From Jiangellales bacterium (lineage in GTDB: Bacteria; Actinomycetota; Actinomycetes; Jiangellales; Jiangellaceae), in NCBI GenBank assembly GCA_030447955.1, contig JAUJNY010000003.1, positions 1 to 64,000 of the forward strand: a stretch of 64,000 nt of DNA, written 5' to 3'. How positions within the stretch are numbered: position 1 is the first letter of the stretch; each line of letters opens with the position of its first letter. The position numbers were made by a program, and so were the translations under genes. This document shows, one piece after another, positions 42,889-52,093 of this stretch. The notes below the pieces were generated by a model. It was not told the DNA's origin. It made no database searches and saw only the letters and a list, made by a program, of their open reading frames with translations.

Positions 42889-44238
42889 GTGGCTGACAGG
42901 TACGACGTCGTCGTGATCGGCATGGGCCCAGGCGGGGAGGTGGCGGCGGGTCGGCTGCTGGCCGCCGGCCGCAGCGTGGCGCTCGTCGAGCGGGAGCTGA
43001 TCGGCGGTGAGTGCGCCTACTGGGCCTGCGTGCCCTCGAAGACGCTGTTGCGACCGCCGGAGGCGCGCAGCTCCGCCGCCCGGGCGGCCGGGACGAGCCG
43101 CCCCGAGCTCGACTGGCCGGCGCTGCGCGACTACCGGGACACCATGATCCGCCACCTCGACGACACGGCACAGGTCGAGGACTACCGCAGCCAGGGAGCG
43201 ACCGTCGTCAAGGGTGTCGCGCGGCTGGCCGGGCCGGGGCGGGTCGAGGTCGACGGCTCGCTGCTCGAGGCCGAGCACGTGATCGTGGCGACGGGCTCAG
43301 CGTCGGTTCGCCCACCGGTGGAGGGGCTCGACGAGGTCGAGGTGTGGACCAACCGCGAGGCGACCGGGCTGCAAGCGATCCCCGGCCGTGCCGTCGTCCT
43401 CGGTGGTGGAGCGGTGGGGATCGAGCTCGGGCAGTTCCTTGCCCGCATGGGCAGTGAGGTCACCGTCGTACAGCGCGGCGAGCGGCTCGCCGGCCGGGAG
43501 GATCCGCCGGTCGGGGAGCTGGCGCTACGCCTGCTCGCGGCGGACGGCGTCGACGTGCGTACCGGCCAGGAAATTTCCCGCGCCAGCCGGACGGCGGACG
43601 GGTGCGTCGTCGAGCTCGGCGACGGCAGCAGGCTGGAGGCCGACGTGGTCGTCCTCGGCGCGGGTCGTACGCCGCGCGGCCGCGAGCTCGGCCTGGAGAC
43701 CGTGGGGGTGGAGCCCACCGACCGCGGCGCGGTCCCCGTCGACGACCGCTGCCGCGTCTCCGACGGGCTGTGGGCGGTGGGCGACGTGACCGGCACCGCG
43801 CTGTTCACCCACGTCGCGATGTACCAAGGCCGAGTGGTCGCCGACAACATCCTGGGCACGCCGCGGCGAGCCACGTACGTGGGAATCCCCCGCGTCATCT
43901 TCTGCGACCCCGAGATCGCCGCGGTAGGGCTGACCGAGGAGCAGGCACATGACCGTGGCCTGGACGTCGTCACCACGACCGTGGAGCTGCCGGAGGTGCT
44001 GGCCCGGCCCTGGACGTACGAACAGGAGCCGACCGGCCGACTCGGCGTCCTCGTCGACCGGCAACGGCGGGTCCTGCTCGGTGCGTGGGCGGTCGCCCCG
44101 CTGGCCGGTGAGTGGATCCACCAGGCAGCCCTCGCGGTGCGGGTGGAGGTGCCGTTGGACACGCTGCTGGACCAGGTGGCGCAGTTCCCCACCTACAGCG
44201 AGAGCTATCTCAAGGCGCTCGAGCAGCTCGACCTCTGA
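42889..44238 (+). CDS. FAD-dependent pyridine nucleotide-disulfide oxidoreductase
   Basis: A 449-aa class I flavoprotein disulfide reductase. The FAD loop VVVIGMGPGGEVAAGRLLAA, the redox pair GGECAYWACVPSKTLLRP (Cys-x4-Cys), the NAD(P) loop VVLGGGAVGIELGQFLARMG and the GLWAVGDVTGTALFTHVAMY motif are all present. The C-terminal catalytic HxxxxE of lipoamide, glutathione and mercuric reductases reads FPTYSE here, with Phe in place of His. It is therefore unlikely to be a standard lipoamide dehydrogenase; no E2 genes are near. The start is GTG 42889. Confidence 0.88.
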   Translation: MADRYDVVVIGMGPGGEVAAGRLLAAGRSVALVERELIGGECAYWACVPSKTLLRPPEARSSAARAAGTSRPELDWPALRDYRDTMIRHLDDTAQVEDYRSQGATVVKGVARLAGPGRVEVDGSLLEAEHVIVATGSASVRPPVEGLDEVEVWTNREATGLQAIPGRAVVLGGGAVGIELGQFLARMGSEVTVVQRGERLAGREDPPVGELALRLLAADGVDVRTGQEISRASRTADGCVVELGDGSRLEADVVVLGAGRTPRGRELGLETVGVEPTDRGAVPVDDRCRVSDGLWAVGDVTGTALFTHVAMYQGRVVADNILGTPRRATYVGIPRVIFCDPEIAAVGLTEEQAHDRGLDVVTTTVELPEVLARPWTYEQEPTGRLGVLVDRQRRVLLGAWAVAPLAGEWIHQAALAVRVEVPLDTLLDQVAQFPTYSESYLKALEQLDL

Positions 44239-44303
44239 TCCCGGCGCAGATCCGAGCGAGGCCGGACCGCGGCGCAGCAGCCGCCGCGGCGTAACCTCCC
44301 GGC

Positions 44304-44573
44304 ATGGGCACGCGCCCGCGGCCGGGACGGCTCCCGCTCGAGCCCTACGACGTCGACGGGGTCGCCACAGTCGCCTTGGGCACGCTGGCGTGGGCGGTCG
44401 CCTTCCTGGTCCTGCTGGCACTGCGGGATCGGCTGGCCGCGGCGGGAGCGAGCTGGTGGCTGTGGACCTGCGTGGTCGGGGCGCTGCTGGGCGTGCTCGG
44501 CGTACTGCTCTGCTGGCGGCGTCGCGACGCCGTACGGCACGCCCGGGAGGCGGAGGCCCCGCCACCCCGTTGA
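44304..44573 (+). CDS. DUF2530 small membrane protein
   Basis: An 89-aa protein with two membrane helices (about 23-45 and 52-70), opening LPLEPYDVDGVATVALGTLA and ending with a basic WRRRDAVRHAREAE, as in actinobacterial DUF2530 proteins. No function is known. It is convergent with the DUF3027 gene, seven bases away. Confidence 0.8.
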   Translation: MGTRPRPGRLPLEPYDVDGVATVALGTLAWAVAFLVLLALRDRLAAAGASWWLWTCVVGALLGVLGVLLCWRRRDAVRHAREAEAPPPR

Positions 44574-44580
44574 GCACCGC

Positions 44581-45387
44581 TCAGGAGTGGCCGAGCTCCT
44601 CGTGGGCCAGCGTGTCGAGCACCGGCTCGGGGAGCGCGCCGCCACCCGGTGGCGTCGACACCGACGAGTGCGCCCCGCAGCCGTGGTCGTAGGACACCAC
44701 GCGGCCGTCGCTAGGGGACATCTCGTTGGCGCACACGCCGAAGGCGGCCCCCAGCGGGCCGGAGAGGGGCACCAGGAACCCGCAGGTGCTGCACGGCGCG
44801 GGCGCGGCGATCGCCAGCGGCGACCGAGGACCGCCGGCACCGTCGTACCACCGCTGCACGGCCAGGTCACGGCCTTCGGCTGAGAGCACCCGCTCCCGAC
44901 CGAGGCCGAGCTCCTCCACGACGCTCCACCCGGAGTCGCTGTCCGCCGGGTCGCGGTCCGCGCCGGTGTAGCCGGGCAGCAGCCGCGGGTCGTCCGGGGC
45001 CGCCGGCAGCAGCGACCCGGGAGCGAGATCTTCGGGTCGCAGCCGCTCCTCCCACGGCAGCCACTCCGGGGCCAGCAGCGCCTCCTCGCCGGGCAGCAAC
45101 ACCGACTCATCGACGGTGACCACCCGAGCCCGGGAGGCACGGGCCACGGTCACCGCCCACCGCCAGCCGACGTAACCGGGCAGCCGGCAGGCGAAGAAGT
45201 GGGTGACCACGCGGTCGGCCTCGGCCACATACCCGAGGTGCTCGCCCACCTGGTCCTCACCGCTGATCTGCACGAGCGCCGCCCGAGCGAGCTCGACCGC
45301 GTCGACGCAGTACGGGTCGGCCTTGGGTGCGCGCCGGGCAGCCGTCGCCGGTCGTGTCGCGGGTCCCACGAGGCGGGATTCTCCCAC
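44581..45387 (-). CDS. DUF3027 family protein
   Basis: A 268-aa actinobacterial DUF3027 protein: EHLGYVAEADRVVTHFFACR and LPGYVGWRWAVTVARASRA, then LLPGEEALLAPEWLPWEERL. The C-terminal CSTCGFLVPLSGPLGAAFG with VCANEMSPSDGRVVSYDHGC supplies cysteines in a zinc-ribbon-like layout. No role is established for the family. The start is GTG 45387, 17 bases from the divergent MFS gene's GTG, so the two promoters overlap. Confidence 0.85.
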   Translation of the reverse strand: MGESRLVGPATRPATAARRAPKADPYCVDAVELARAALVQISGEDQVGEHLGYVAEADRVVTHFFACRLPGYVGWRWAVTVARASRARVVTVDESVLLPGEEALLAPEWLPWEERLRPEDLAPGSLLPAAPDDPRLLPGYTGADRDPADSDSGWSVVEELGLGRERVLSAEGRDLAVQRWYDGAGGPRSPLAIAAPAPCSTCGFLVPLSGPLGAAFGVCANEMSPSDGRVVSYDHGCGAHSSVSTPPGGGALPEPVLDTLAHEELGHS

Positions 45388-45403
45388 GCGGCAGGATGGG
45401 CGG

Positions 45404-46783
45404 GTGCGCAGGCCGGAGGCGGACGGGCTGCCGCGGCGCCGGGGCAGTACCCGCCTGGGCGGAGCCGGCCGGCGGGCGGTGCGGCTCCCGGGCCGTGCCG
45501 CTCGGACAACCGCCGGACGAATGCGCCGGCTCAGTCACGCGCACGGAGCCGGCGAGACCGGGCTGGGCCGGCTGATCGAGCTACATGCCGTCAACGCCGC
45601 CGGGGACACGCTGATCGCCATCTCGCTTGCGGGGACGCTCTTCTTCTCCGTCCCGACAGGTGAGGCGCGCGGGCGGGTCGCGCTGTACCTGCTGGTGACG
45701 ATGGCGCCGTTCGCCTTTGTCGCCCCGGTCATCGGGCCGTTCCTCGACCGCTTCCGCCGGGGGCGGCGCTGGGCGGTCGGCGGCACGCTGGCCACTCGTG
45801 CGTTCCTCTGCTGGGTGATGGCCGGGGCGGTGGCGACGGGGGCCTGGTGGCTCTACGCCGCGGCCTTTGGCTGCCTGGTCTCCTCGAAGGCGTACGGGGT
45901 GACCCGCGCCAGTGCGGTGCCTCGGCTGCTGCCGGACGGGGTCAGCCTCGTCACCGCCAACTCCCGCATCTCCATCTTCGGGGTCCTCGGGGCGAGCGTG
46001 GCCGCGCCCCTAGGCGTTGCCGTTGCCCAGCTGGGTCCGCAGTGGTCGCTGCGGCTGGCGTTCGCGGTCTTCGCCGTTGGCGCCGTGCTCGCCGGGCTGC
46101 TGCCGGCGCGGGTCGACTCCAGCGCCGGCGAGGAGGACGCGTCAGTCCTCAGCCGCTCCCCGCCTGAGCAAGGCCGGCGCCGGCACGGTCTGCTGTCCGG
46201 TCGCGGGGTCGGGCCGCAGGTCGTCGGCGCACTGCGGGCCAATGCCGCACTGCGCGCGTTCAGCGGCTTCCTGCTCATGTTCCTCGCCTTTCTGCTGCGG
46301 ACCGAGCCCATCGGAGGGCTGAGCGGCACGGCCGCCTTGGGTGTCGCGGCCGGCTGCGCCGGCGCCGGCTCCGCGCTGGGCACCGGCCTGGGCGCGGTGG
46401 TGCGGACCCGACGGCCGGAGGCGATCGGCTTCGTCCTCCCCGGCGTGGTGGCGGTGGTCGCCGCGACTACCGCACTCGCGTACGGCCTGCCGACCGTGGT
46501 GGCGGTCGCGCTCGCCGCGGGACTGGCCCAGCAGCTGGGCAAGCTGGCCTTGGACGCGTTGATCCAGCGGGATGTGCCCGAGTCCGTGCGCACCAGCGCC
46601 TTCGCCCGCTCCGAGACTCTGCTCCAGCTCTCCTGGGTGCTCGGCGGCGGGGTCGGCATCGCCCTGCCGCTGGTGCCGGCGCTCGGCTTCGGGCTGGCCG
46701 CCGCGGCGCTGTTGCTCGGGCTCGCCGGCGCGCTGCGCGCCGGCTCGGGCGCTCGCCGGCCAGCGGCCGCCCCCGCGGGGTGA
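45404..46783 (+). CDS. MFS transporter
   Basis: A 459-aa 12-helix MFS protein. The segment HGAGETGLGRLIELHAVNAA and PTGEARGRVALYLLVTMAPF with IGPFLDRFRRGRR identify an actinobacterial MFS group next to DUF3027. GTG 45404 (preceded by GGATGGGCGG) is preferred over ATG 45521 because the basic N-terminal leader is shared, from memory, by related proteins. The substrate is unknown. It ends one base before the convergent cold-shock gene. Confidence 0.82.
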   Translation: MRRPEADGLPRRRGSTRLGGAGRRAVRLPGRAARTTAGRMRRLSHAHGAGETGLGRLIELHAVNAAGDTLIAISLAGTLFFSVPTGEARGRVALYLLVTMAPFAFVAPVIGPFLDRFRRGRRWAVGGTLATRAFLCWVMAGAVATGAWWLYAAAFGCLVSSKAYGVTRASAVPRLLPDGVSLVTANSRISIFGVLGASVAAPLGVAVAQLGPQWSLRLAFAVFAVGAVLAGLLPARVDSSAGEEDASVLSRSPPEQGRRRHGLLSGRGVGPQVVGALRANAALRAFSGFLLMFLAFLLRTEPIGGLSGTAALGVAAGCAGAGSALGTGLGAVVRTRRPEAIGFVLPGVVAVVAATTALAYGLPTVVAVALAAGLAQQLGKLALDALIQRDVPESVRTSAFARSETLLQLSWVLGGGVGIALPLVPALGFGLAAAALLLGLAGALRAGSGARRPAAAPAG

Positions 46784-46784
46784 C

Positions 46785-47168
46785 TCAGCCTTCGAGGTCG
46801 TCGGCTACGGCACGCAGGACCTGGGCGACCTTGGCCGCCGCCCGCGGTTCGGGATGGCGACCCCTGCGATAACTGGCCGAGACCCCGTCGAGCAGCTTGA
46901 TCAGGTCCTCGACGATGACGACCAGCTCGTCCGGGTCCTTCCGCAGCGCCTTGGACACCGAAGGCAGCGGGTCGAGCACCCGTACGGACAGCGCCTGCTC
47001 GCCGCGACGGCCCTCCGCCACGCCGAACTCGACGCGCTGCCCGCCGTGCAGGGCCGGTACACCGGCCGGGAGGGCGGAGGAGTGGACGAAGACGTCACCG
47101 CCGTCCTCCTTGGACAGGAAGCCGAAGCCCTTGTCGGTGTCGTACCACTTGACCTTGCCGCTGGGCAC
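46785..47168 (-). CDS. cspB: Cold-shock domain protein with C-terminal extension
   Basis: A 127-aa protein. The cold-shock domain occupies residues 1-65 with RNP1-like [12 protein letters not shown] and RNP2-like [11 protein letters not shown]-terminal extension of about 60 residues ([20 protein letters not shown] and [16 protein letters not shown]) is helical, as in the longer mycobacterial CspB type. GTG 47168 begins the domain directly (PSGKVKWYD). It binds single-stranded nucleic acid by family. Confidence 0.88.
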   Translation of the reverse strand: MPSGKVKWYDTDKGFGFLSKEDGGDVFVHSSALPAGVPALHGGQRVEFGVAEGRRGEQALSVRVLDPLPSVSKALRKDPDELVVIVEDLIKLLDGVSASYRRGRHPEPRAAAKVAQVLRAVADDLEG

Positions 47169-47288
47169 GGGAGACCTCGTCGTCGTCGCTGGTTCAGGAG
47201 ATCGGTGGATGGTGCCGGCAGCGCCGCCCACCGGGTGCACAGGTTAGGCCGCGGCGACGACCCGCGTCGATGCAGATCCAGCAGGGGC

Positions 47289-48128
47289 TCAGCCGGCGCG
47301 CGACTCGAGGAGCAGCGCTTCGTTCATCGACCCCGACCGGAAGCCGCGCGGGTCGACGCGGGAGCTGCTGAAGCCAGCACCGCGGACGGCCGCATGGACC
47401 TGCGGCAGCGCGCTCACCTCTCCAACAGCCGCCGCGTCCACCTCGACGCTTGCCGTGTCGCCGAGGTCGCGCACCCGCAGGTCGCGCACCGCCACACCCG
47501 CGTCAGCCAAAGCCGCCCGCAGCGCCGTCTCGGCGGCCTCGACGCGGGCCAGCCGGGCGGGAGTGATCGCGATGCCGTACGCCACCCGGCTGGACAGGCA
47601 TGCAGCGGCCGGCTTGTCCCAGGTGCGCAGGCCCCAGCGCCGGCTCGCCTCCCGCACGTGAGCCTTGGTGAACCCCGCGTCGCGCAGCGGCGTCACCGCA
47701 CCGCGCTCGGCGGCAGCCTGGATGCCTGGCCGGAAGCCGGCAACCGCGTCGTCGGCGTTGGTGCCGGTGGCGACGTACGGCAGCCCGAGCGAGCCGGCCA
47801 GCGGGACCAGCACGTCCAGCAGCTCGGCCTTGCAGAAGAAGCAGCGGTCCCCGGCGTTGGCGCGGTAGCCCGCGCGCTCGATCTCGGCGGTGGACGGCGT
47901 GAGATGACGGACCCCGAGCGACCCGGCGTACGCCGTGGCGTCGGCCAACTCGCGCCGAGGCAGCGAGCCCGACACCGCCGTCGCCGCCGCGACCCGCTCG
48001 GCGGCGAGTGCGCGCACCGCCGCGGCGAGCAGAAAGGCCGAGTCGGCTCCGCCGGAGAACGCGACGAGGACGCCGCCCAGCTCACGCAGCCGGACGTCCA
48101 GCGCCGCCAGCCGCTCGTCCATGGTCAC
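47289..48128 (-). CDS. larE: ATP-dependent sacrificial sulfur transferase LarE
   Basis: A 279-aa PP-loop enzyme. LarE adenylates a carboxylate of the nicotinate-derived nickel-pincer precursor and donates sulfur from its own cysteine. The PP-loop is VAFSGGADSAFLL; the sacrificial-Cys region WDKPAAACLSSRVAYG keeps its Cys; RCFFCKAELLD gives further cysteines. No larB, larC or larA is visible in the window, so the partners must be elsewhere or the substrate differs. ATG 48128 is used. Confidence 0.88.
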   Translation of the reverse strand: MTMDERLAALDVRLRELGGVLVAFSGGADSAFLLAAAVRALAAERVAAATAVSGSLPRRELADATAYAGSLGVRHLTPSTAEIERAGYRANAGDRCFFCKAELLDVLVPLAGSLGLPYVATGTNADDAVAGFRPGIQAAAERGAVTPLRDAGFTKAHVREASRRWGLRTWDKPAAACLSSRVAYGIAITPARLARVEAAETALRAALADAGVAVRDLRVRDLGDTASVEVDAAAVGEVSALPQVHAAVRGAGFSSSRVDPRGFRSGSMNEALLLESRAG

Positions 48129-48304
48129 CGCCGCAGCGTACGACCACCGCGAACGTCACAGGAGGGTCAAGACATCCCCCGATCCGACACGCCCGGCTTG
48201 ACGGGAGCCACTACAGGCTGTGACGGTCGAGGCTTGCCCTCGTGGACGGTCCGGTCGAGGCCGGCTCTGCCGTCCCGCGTCCCTACAGAGGAGGACCCTG
48301 GCCC

Positions 48305-51300
48305 GTGAGCCATCCAAGCCTCGGTGCGCCGGGTCGTCGCCGTTCCTTTGCCGTCCTCGCCGCCGCGGGCTTGCTCGCGTCCGGCGTGGCAACGGTGAGC
48401 ACGGCCACGGCTGGCATCGCACCGGTCAGCGTCACGCCCGAGAGCGTGCCGCCCAGCGTGACGAAGACCAAGCCCAATGCCGCCTTCGCGGACGGCACGT
48501 ACACCGTGCTCCTCAGGGGCGCCCCCGCGGCGACCTACACCGGCGGCGTCGCGGGCTATGCCCGTACCGCGCCGATGGCCGGAGGCCAGTACCGCTCGGA
48601 CACCGCCGCGGCCCGCGAGTACACCGCCCGGCTGGAGCGCGCTCAGCAGGCCCTCGCCAACCAGGTCGGCGCCCGGCCCTTCTACCACTACACAACCGTC
48701 GTCAACGGCTTCGCGGCTCGGCTGACGGCTGGGCAGGCAACAGCGCTGGCCAAGCAGCCAAACGTGCTCGGCGTCGTACCTGACCGCATGTTGCAGCTCG
48801 ACACCGCAGACTCGCCGGACTTCCTGGGCCTGACCGGGCGGCTCGGCGTGTGGCAGCGTCTCGGCGGGACCGACGGCAAGCGGGGAGCGGGCTCCGGCGT
48901 CATCGTCGGCATCGTCGACACCGGCATCAACTCCGACCACCCCTCGTTCGCCCGTATCCCCGGCGACGAGGTCCCGCAGGACTGGTACGGCGTCTGCGAG
49001 ACCGGTGCCGGTGAAGACGCCGGCAGCTTCTCCTGCAACAACAAGCTGATCGGCGGCCGGTACTTCGTCGATGGCTTCGGCGCCGACCAGATCGCCGACT
49101 ACGAGCCGCTCTCGCCCGAGGACGTCGACGGCCACGGCTCGCACACGGGCTCGACCGCCGCCGGCAACTACGGCCCCGAGGCCGTGATCGACGGCGTCAA
49201 CTACGGGACCATCTCCGGCATGGCGCCGGCCGCGAAGGTGGCCGCGTACAAGGTGTGCTGGGACTCCAACGACCCCAACAGCGAGGGTGGCTGCGCGGGC
49301 ACGGACTCGACCGCCGCGATCGACGCCGCCGTCGCCGACGGCGTCAACGTCATCAACTTCTCGATCTCCGGCACCCTCGAGGACTTCCTCGACCCGGTGG
49401 AGCTGGCGTTCCTGAACGCCGCGGACGCGGGTGTCTTCGTCGCGGCGTCGGCGGGCAACTCCGGCCCCTTCCGCCGGACCGTCGCCCACCCGAGCCCCTG
49501 GATCACGACGGTGGCCGCCTCGACGCACACGATCAACGAGGCGACCGTCGAGCTGCGCAACGGCGAGCGCTTCGTCGGGGCGTCGGTGACCCAGGAGGGC
49601 CTGCCGTTCACTGACACGGTCCTGGCCCGCGACTCCGCTCAGGCGGACGCGAACCAGGACGAGGCGCAGCTGTGCTTCCCGGACACCCTGAGCCGGGCCG
49701 AGGTCGCGGGCACGATCGTGGTCTGTGACCGCGGCATCATCGCCCGGGTGGACAAGAGCCGAGAGGTGCAGCGGGCCGGCGGTGTCGGCATGATCCTCAT
49801 CAACCCGACGCCCAACTCGCTCAACGCCGACGCGCACTTCGTGCCCACGGTGCACCTGCCGGACACGGCCTACGAGGACGTGTACAACTACGTCGAGCAG
49901 GCGCCCGACCCCGAGTCGCGCATCCTCGCCGACGAGAACGCCGGCTCCACCACCCAGGTCCCCGAGGTCGCCGAGTTCTCCAGCCGCGGACCGAGCTTTG
50001 CCGCGGGCGGTGACCTGCTGAAGCCGGACATCTCCGCGCCGGGCGTCGACGTCGTCGCCGCTGTCGCACCGGAGGGCAACTTCGGGCGGAACTACGACTT
50101 CTACTCCGGCACGTCGATGAGCTCGCCGCACATCGCGGGCCTGTCTGCGCTGATCATGGAAGCGCACCCGCGGTGGTCGCCGATGATGATCAAGTCGGCG
50201 ATGATGACCACGGCGTACGACCACGCCACCACCAAGGGGCCGTTCGCCCAGGGTGCCGGCTTCGTCAAGCCACGGGAGTTCCTCGACCCGGGCCTGACCT
50301 ACGACAGCGACTACGACGACTGGGTCGACTTCCTGGCCGGCCAGGGGGTCGTGTTCGGCAACGGCGAGCCGGTGTCCGACACCAAGCTGCGGGCGTCGAA
50401 CCTCAACCTTGCCTCGATCGCCATCGGCGACCTCGCCGGCAAGGAGCGGGTGCGTCGGACGGTGCGCAACGTTGGGGGGGAACGCGCCACGTACAAGGCC
50501 AGCGTCGAGGGCCTGGAGGGCATCGACGTGAAGGTCGTGCCGGACACGCTCACGCTGAAGCGTCAGCAACGCGCTGACTACCGTGTGGTCTTTACCCGTG
50601 AGGACGCGCCGTTCCGCCAGTACGCCAAGGGGCACCTGACCTGGTCGGACGGGCAGCACGAGGTGCGCATCCCCGTCGTGGTGAAGCCGCTGGCCATCGC
50701 GGCGCCGGAGGAGATCATCAGTGAGGGCAACCAGGACTTCGCGACGACCGTACGGGCCGGCTTCGCCGGCACGTTGGTGACGGCCGTCAGGGGTCTGGTC
50801 GCGGGCAAGGTCACCGAGGCTTCGGCCAAGAACGACGCCGGTGGCGCCTTCGACCCCAACGACCCGAACAACCACCGGCAGCCGTTCGTCGTCGGTGAGA
50901 AGTCCACGCTCACCCGCATCCAGATCGAGCCGGACGACTTCAACGACGACCTGGACCTCTACCTCACCACCGAGGACGAGGCGGGCGAGACCGTGATCGT
51001 GGCGGCCTCAGCGACCGGCGCCGCGGCCGAGCAGCTCACGTTCCGCCGGCTGCCCGCTGGTGAGTACACCATCCACGTCCAGGCGTGGGCGGTGAACGGC
51101 AACGAGGACACCACGACGTTCGAGGTAGAGACCTTCAAGGTCAAGAAGGTCGACAAGGGCAACCTCGAGGTCACGCCCAAGCGCACCGACGTGAGCGTCG
51201 GCGAGCGCGTCCGGATCACCGGCGAGGTGTCCGGGCTCGACAAGGACACGCCGTACCTCGGGTACATCACCTACCGCGAGGCAGGCGAGGGTCCCGTCGG

Positions 51301-51328
51301 GCGGACGATCGTGTCCGTGAACGACTAG
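48305..51328 (+). CDS. Secreted subtilisin-like serine protease (S8) with PA domain
   Basis: A 1007-aa exported subtilase. The signal peptide covers residues 1-37. An inhibitor_I9-type propeptide (about 62-165) precedes the catalytic domain with Asp205 (VGIVDTGIN), His280 (GHGSHTG), Asn385 (ASAGNSG) and Ser604 (GTSMSSPH). A PA insertion (about 430-535) lies between His and Ser. Fn3-like and pre-peptidase C-terminal-like beta domains follow (from about 690). The size and order match cucumisin-like bacterial subtilases. GTG 48305 is preceded by AGAGGAGG. A terminator follows. Confidence 0.92.
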   Translation: MSHPSLGAPGRRRSFAVLAAAGLLASGVATVSTATAGIAPVSVTPESVPPSVTKTKPNAAFADGTYTVLLRGAPAATYTGGVAGYARTAPMAGGQYRSDTAAAREYTARLERAQQALANQVGARPFYHYTTVVNGFAARLTAGQATALAKQPNVLGVVPDRMLQLDTADSPDFLGLTGRLGVWQRLGGTDGKRGAGSGVIVGIVDTGINSDHPSFARIPGDEVPQDWYGVCETGAGEDAGSFSCNNKLIGGRYFVDGFGADQIADYEPLSPEDVDGHGSHTGSTAAGNYGPEAVIDGVNYGTISGMAPAAKVAAYKVCWDSNDPNSEGGCAGTDSTAAIDAAVADGVNVINFSISGTLEDFLDPVELAFLNAADAGVFVAASAGNSGPFRRTVAHPSPWITTVAASTHTINEATVELRNGERFVGASVTQEGLPFTDTVLARDSAQADANQDEAQLCFPDTLSRAEVAGTIVVCDRGIIARVDKSREVQRAGGVGMILINPTPNSLNADAHFVPTVHLPDTAYEDVYNYVEQAPDPESRILADENAGSTTQVPEVAEFSSRGPSFAAGGDLLKPDISAPGVDVVAAVAPEGNFGRNYDFYSGTSMSSPHIAGLSALIMEAHPRWSPMMIKSAMMTTAYDHATTKGPFAQGAGFVKPREFLDPGLTYDSDYDDWVDFLAGQGVVFGNGEPVSDTKLRASNLNLASIAIGDLAGKERVRRTVRNVGGERATYKASVEGLEGIDVKVVPDTLTLKRQQRADYRVVFTREDAPFRQYAKGHLTWSDGQHEVRIPVVVKPLAIAAPEEIISEGNQDFATTVRAGFAGTLVTAVRGLVAGKVTEASAKNDAGGAFDPNDPNNHRQPFVVGEKSTLTRIQIEPDDFNDDLDLYLTTEDEAGETVIVAASATGAAAEQLTFRRLPAGEYTIHVQAWAVNGNEDTTTFEVETFKVKKVDKGNLEVTPKRTDVSVGERVRITGEVSGLDKDTPYLGYITYREAGEGPVGRTIVSVND

Positions 51329-51341
51329 CACCGCAGCACGA

Positions 51342-51383
51342 GGCACGGGCCTCGGAGGCGTTATCGCCTTCGGGGCCCGTGCC
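51342..51383 (+). terminator. Intrinsic terminator after the subtilase
   Basis: Outer 10-bp stem GGCACGGGCC with its complement, and an inner CGGAGGCG/CGCCTTCG stem with one wobble, 13 bases after the stop codon. Confidence 0.75.
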
Positions 51384-51475
51384 GTTTCCGCCTCGTGGCT
51401 GAGCCTTGCACCCCATGATCGATATGCCGGACTGGCGGCTGACAAGCAGTCGGCTGGAAAGGCGGGTGGGTCAGC

Positions 51476-52093
51476 GTGCGCCACACTCACCGAGCGGCTG
51501 TCGCCGCCATGAGCGCTGTGCTGGTGGTTGGTGTTGCCGCCCCGGCTGAGGCCAACGTGCGGCGCTTCGCCGACTCCCGCAGCGACGCGGCCGCGGGCAT
51601 CGACATCTGGTCGGTGCGAGTGGATAACTCCACGGCTGACCGGCAAGAGGTGCGCATCCGCATCCAGCAGGGCAACGTCAGAAATGGGGATGACCTCGCG
51701 GTCTATTTGGACACCCGGCCAGCCGACCCCGGGCCCGAGTTCGTGATTTCCGGCGTCGTGGGCAGCGAGTTCGCGCTTCATCGCATGGAGTGGTGGAAAG
51801 AGCCGCGGTCCTTGGTGCCCTTCAAGTGCGGCTACAGCATGAAGATCAAGGAGTCCACCGATCGCACCCGAGTGGTGCTGCCGCGCGAGTGCATCGGCAC
51901 ACCCCACGAGATACGTGTCGCCGTGCGCGCCACCTCAACGAGCCGGCTGCCCGCGACTGGGCTGCGGGCCGGCGTAACTGGCTGGGTTTCGTCCGCCGCT
52001 GATCCCGGACTGCATCTGACCCGACTCGGGCAGGCCGGCCAGTGCGCCTTCCGGCGGATACGGCAGCCACACCCTCACAGGCCGAGATCCTAG
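51476..52093 (+). CDS. Small secreted protein with frameshifted C-terminus
   Basis: It starts at GTG 51476 with a signal peptide (RAAVAAMSAVLVVGVAAPAE, cleavage after AEA). The mature part (VRRFADSRSDAAAGIDIWSV, RVDNSTADRQEVRIRIQQGN) is a beta-rich domain of unknown function seen in actinobacterial exported proteins. One C is missing near 51922 compared with the tail carried in the other repeat copy. The original end was RARHLNEPAARDWAAGRRNW, stopping at 52002; as read, the frame runs on to 52093 with an unrelated tail. Its last 100 bases belong to the 13E12 repeat block. Confidence 0.65.
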   Translation: MRHTHRAAVAAMSAVLVVGVAAPAEANVRRFADSRSDAAAGIDIWSVRVDNSTADRQEVRIRIQQGNVRNGDDLAVYLDTRPADPGPEFVISGVVGSEFALHRMEWWKEPRSLVPFKCGYSMKIKESTDRTRVVLPRECIGTPHEIRVAVRATSTSRLPATGLRAGVTGWVSSAADPGLHLTRLGQAGQCAFRRIRQPHPHRPRS

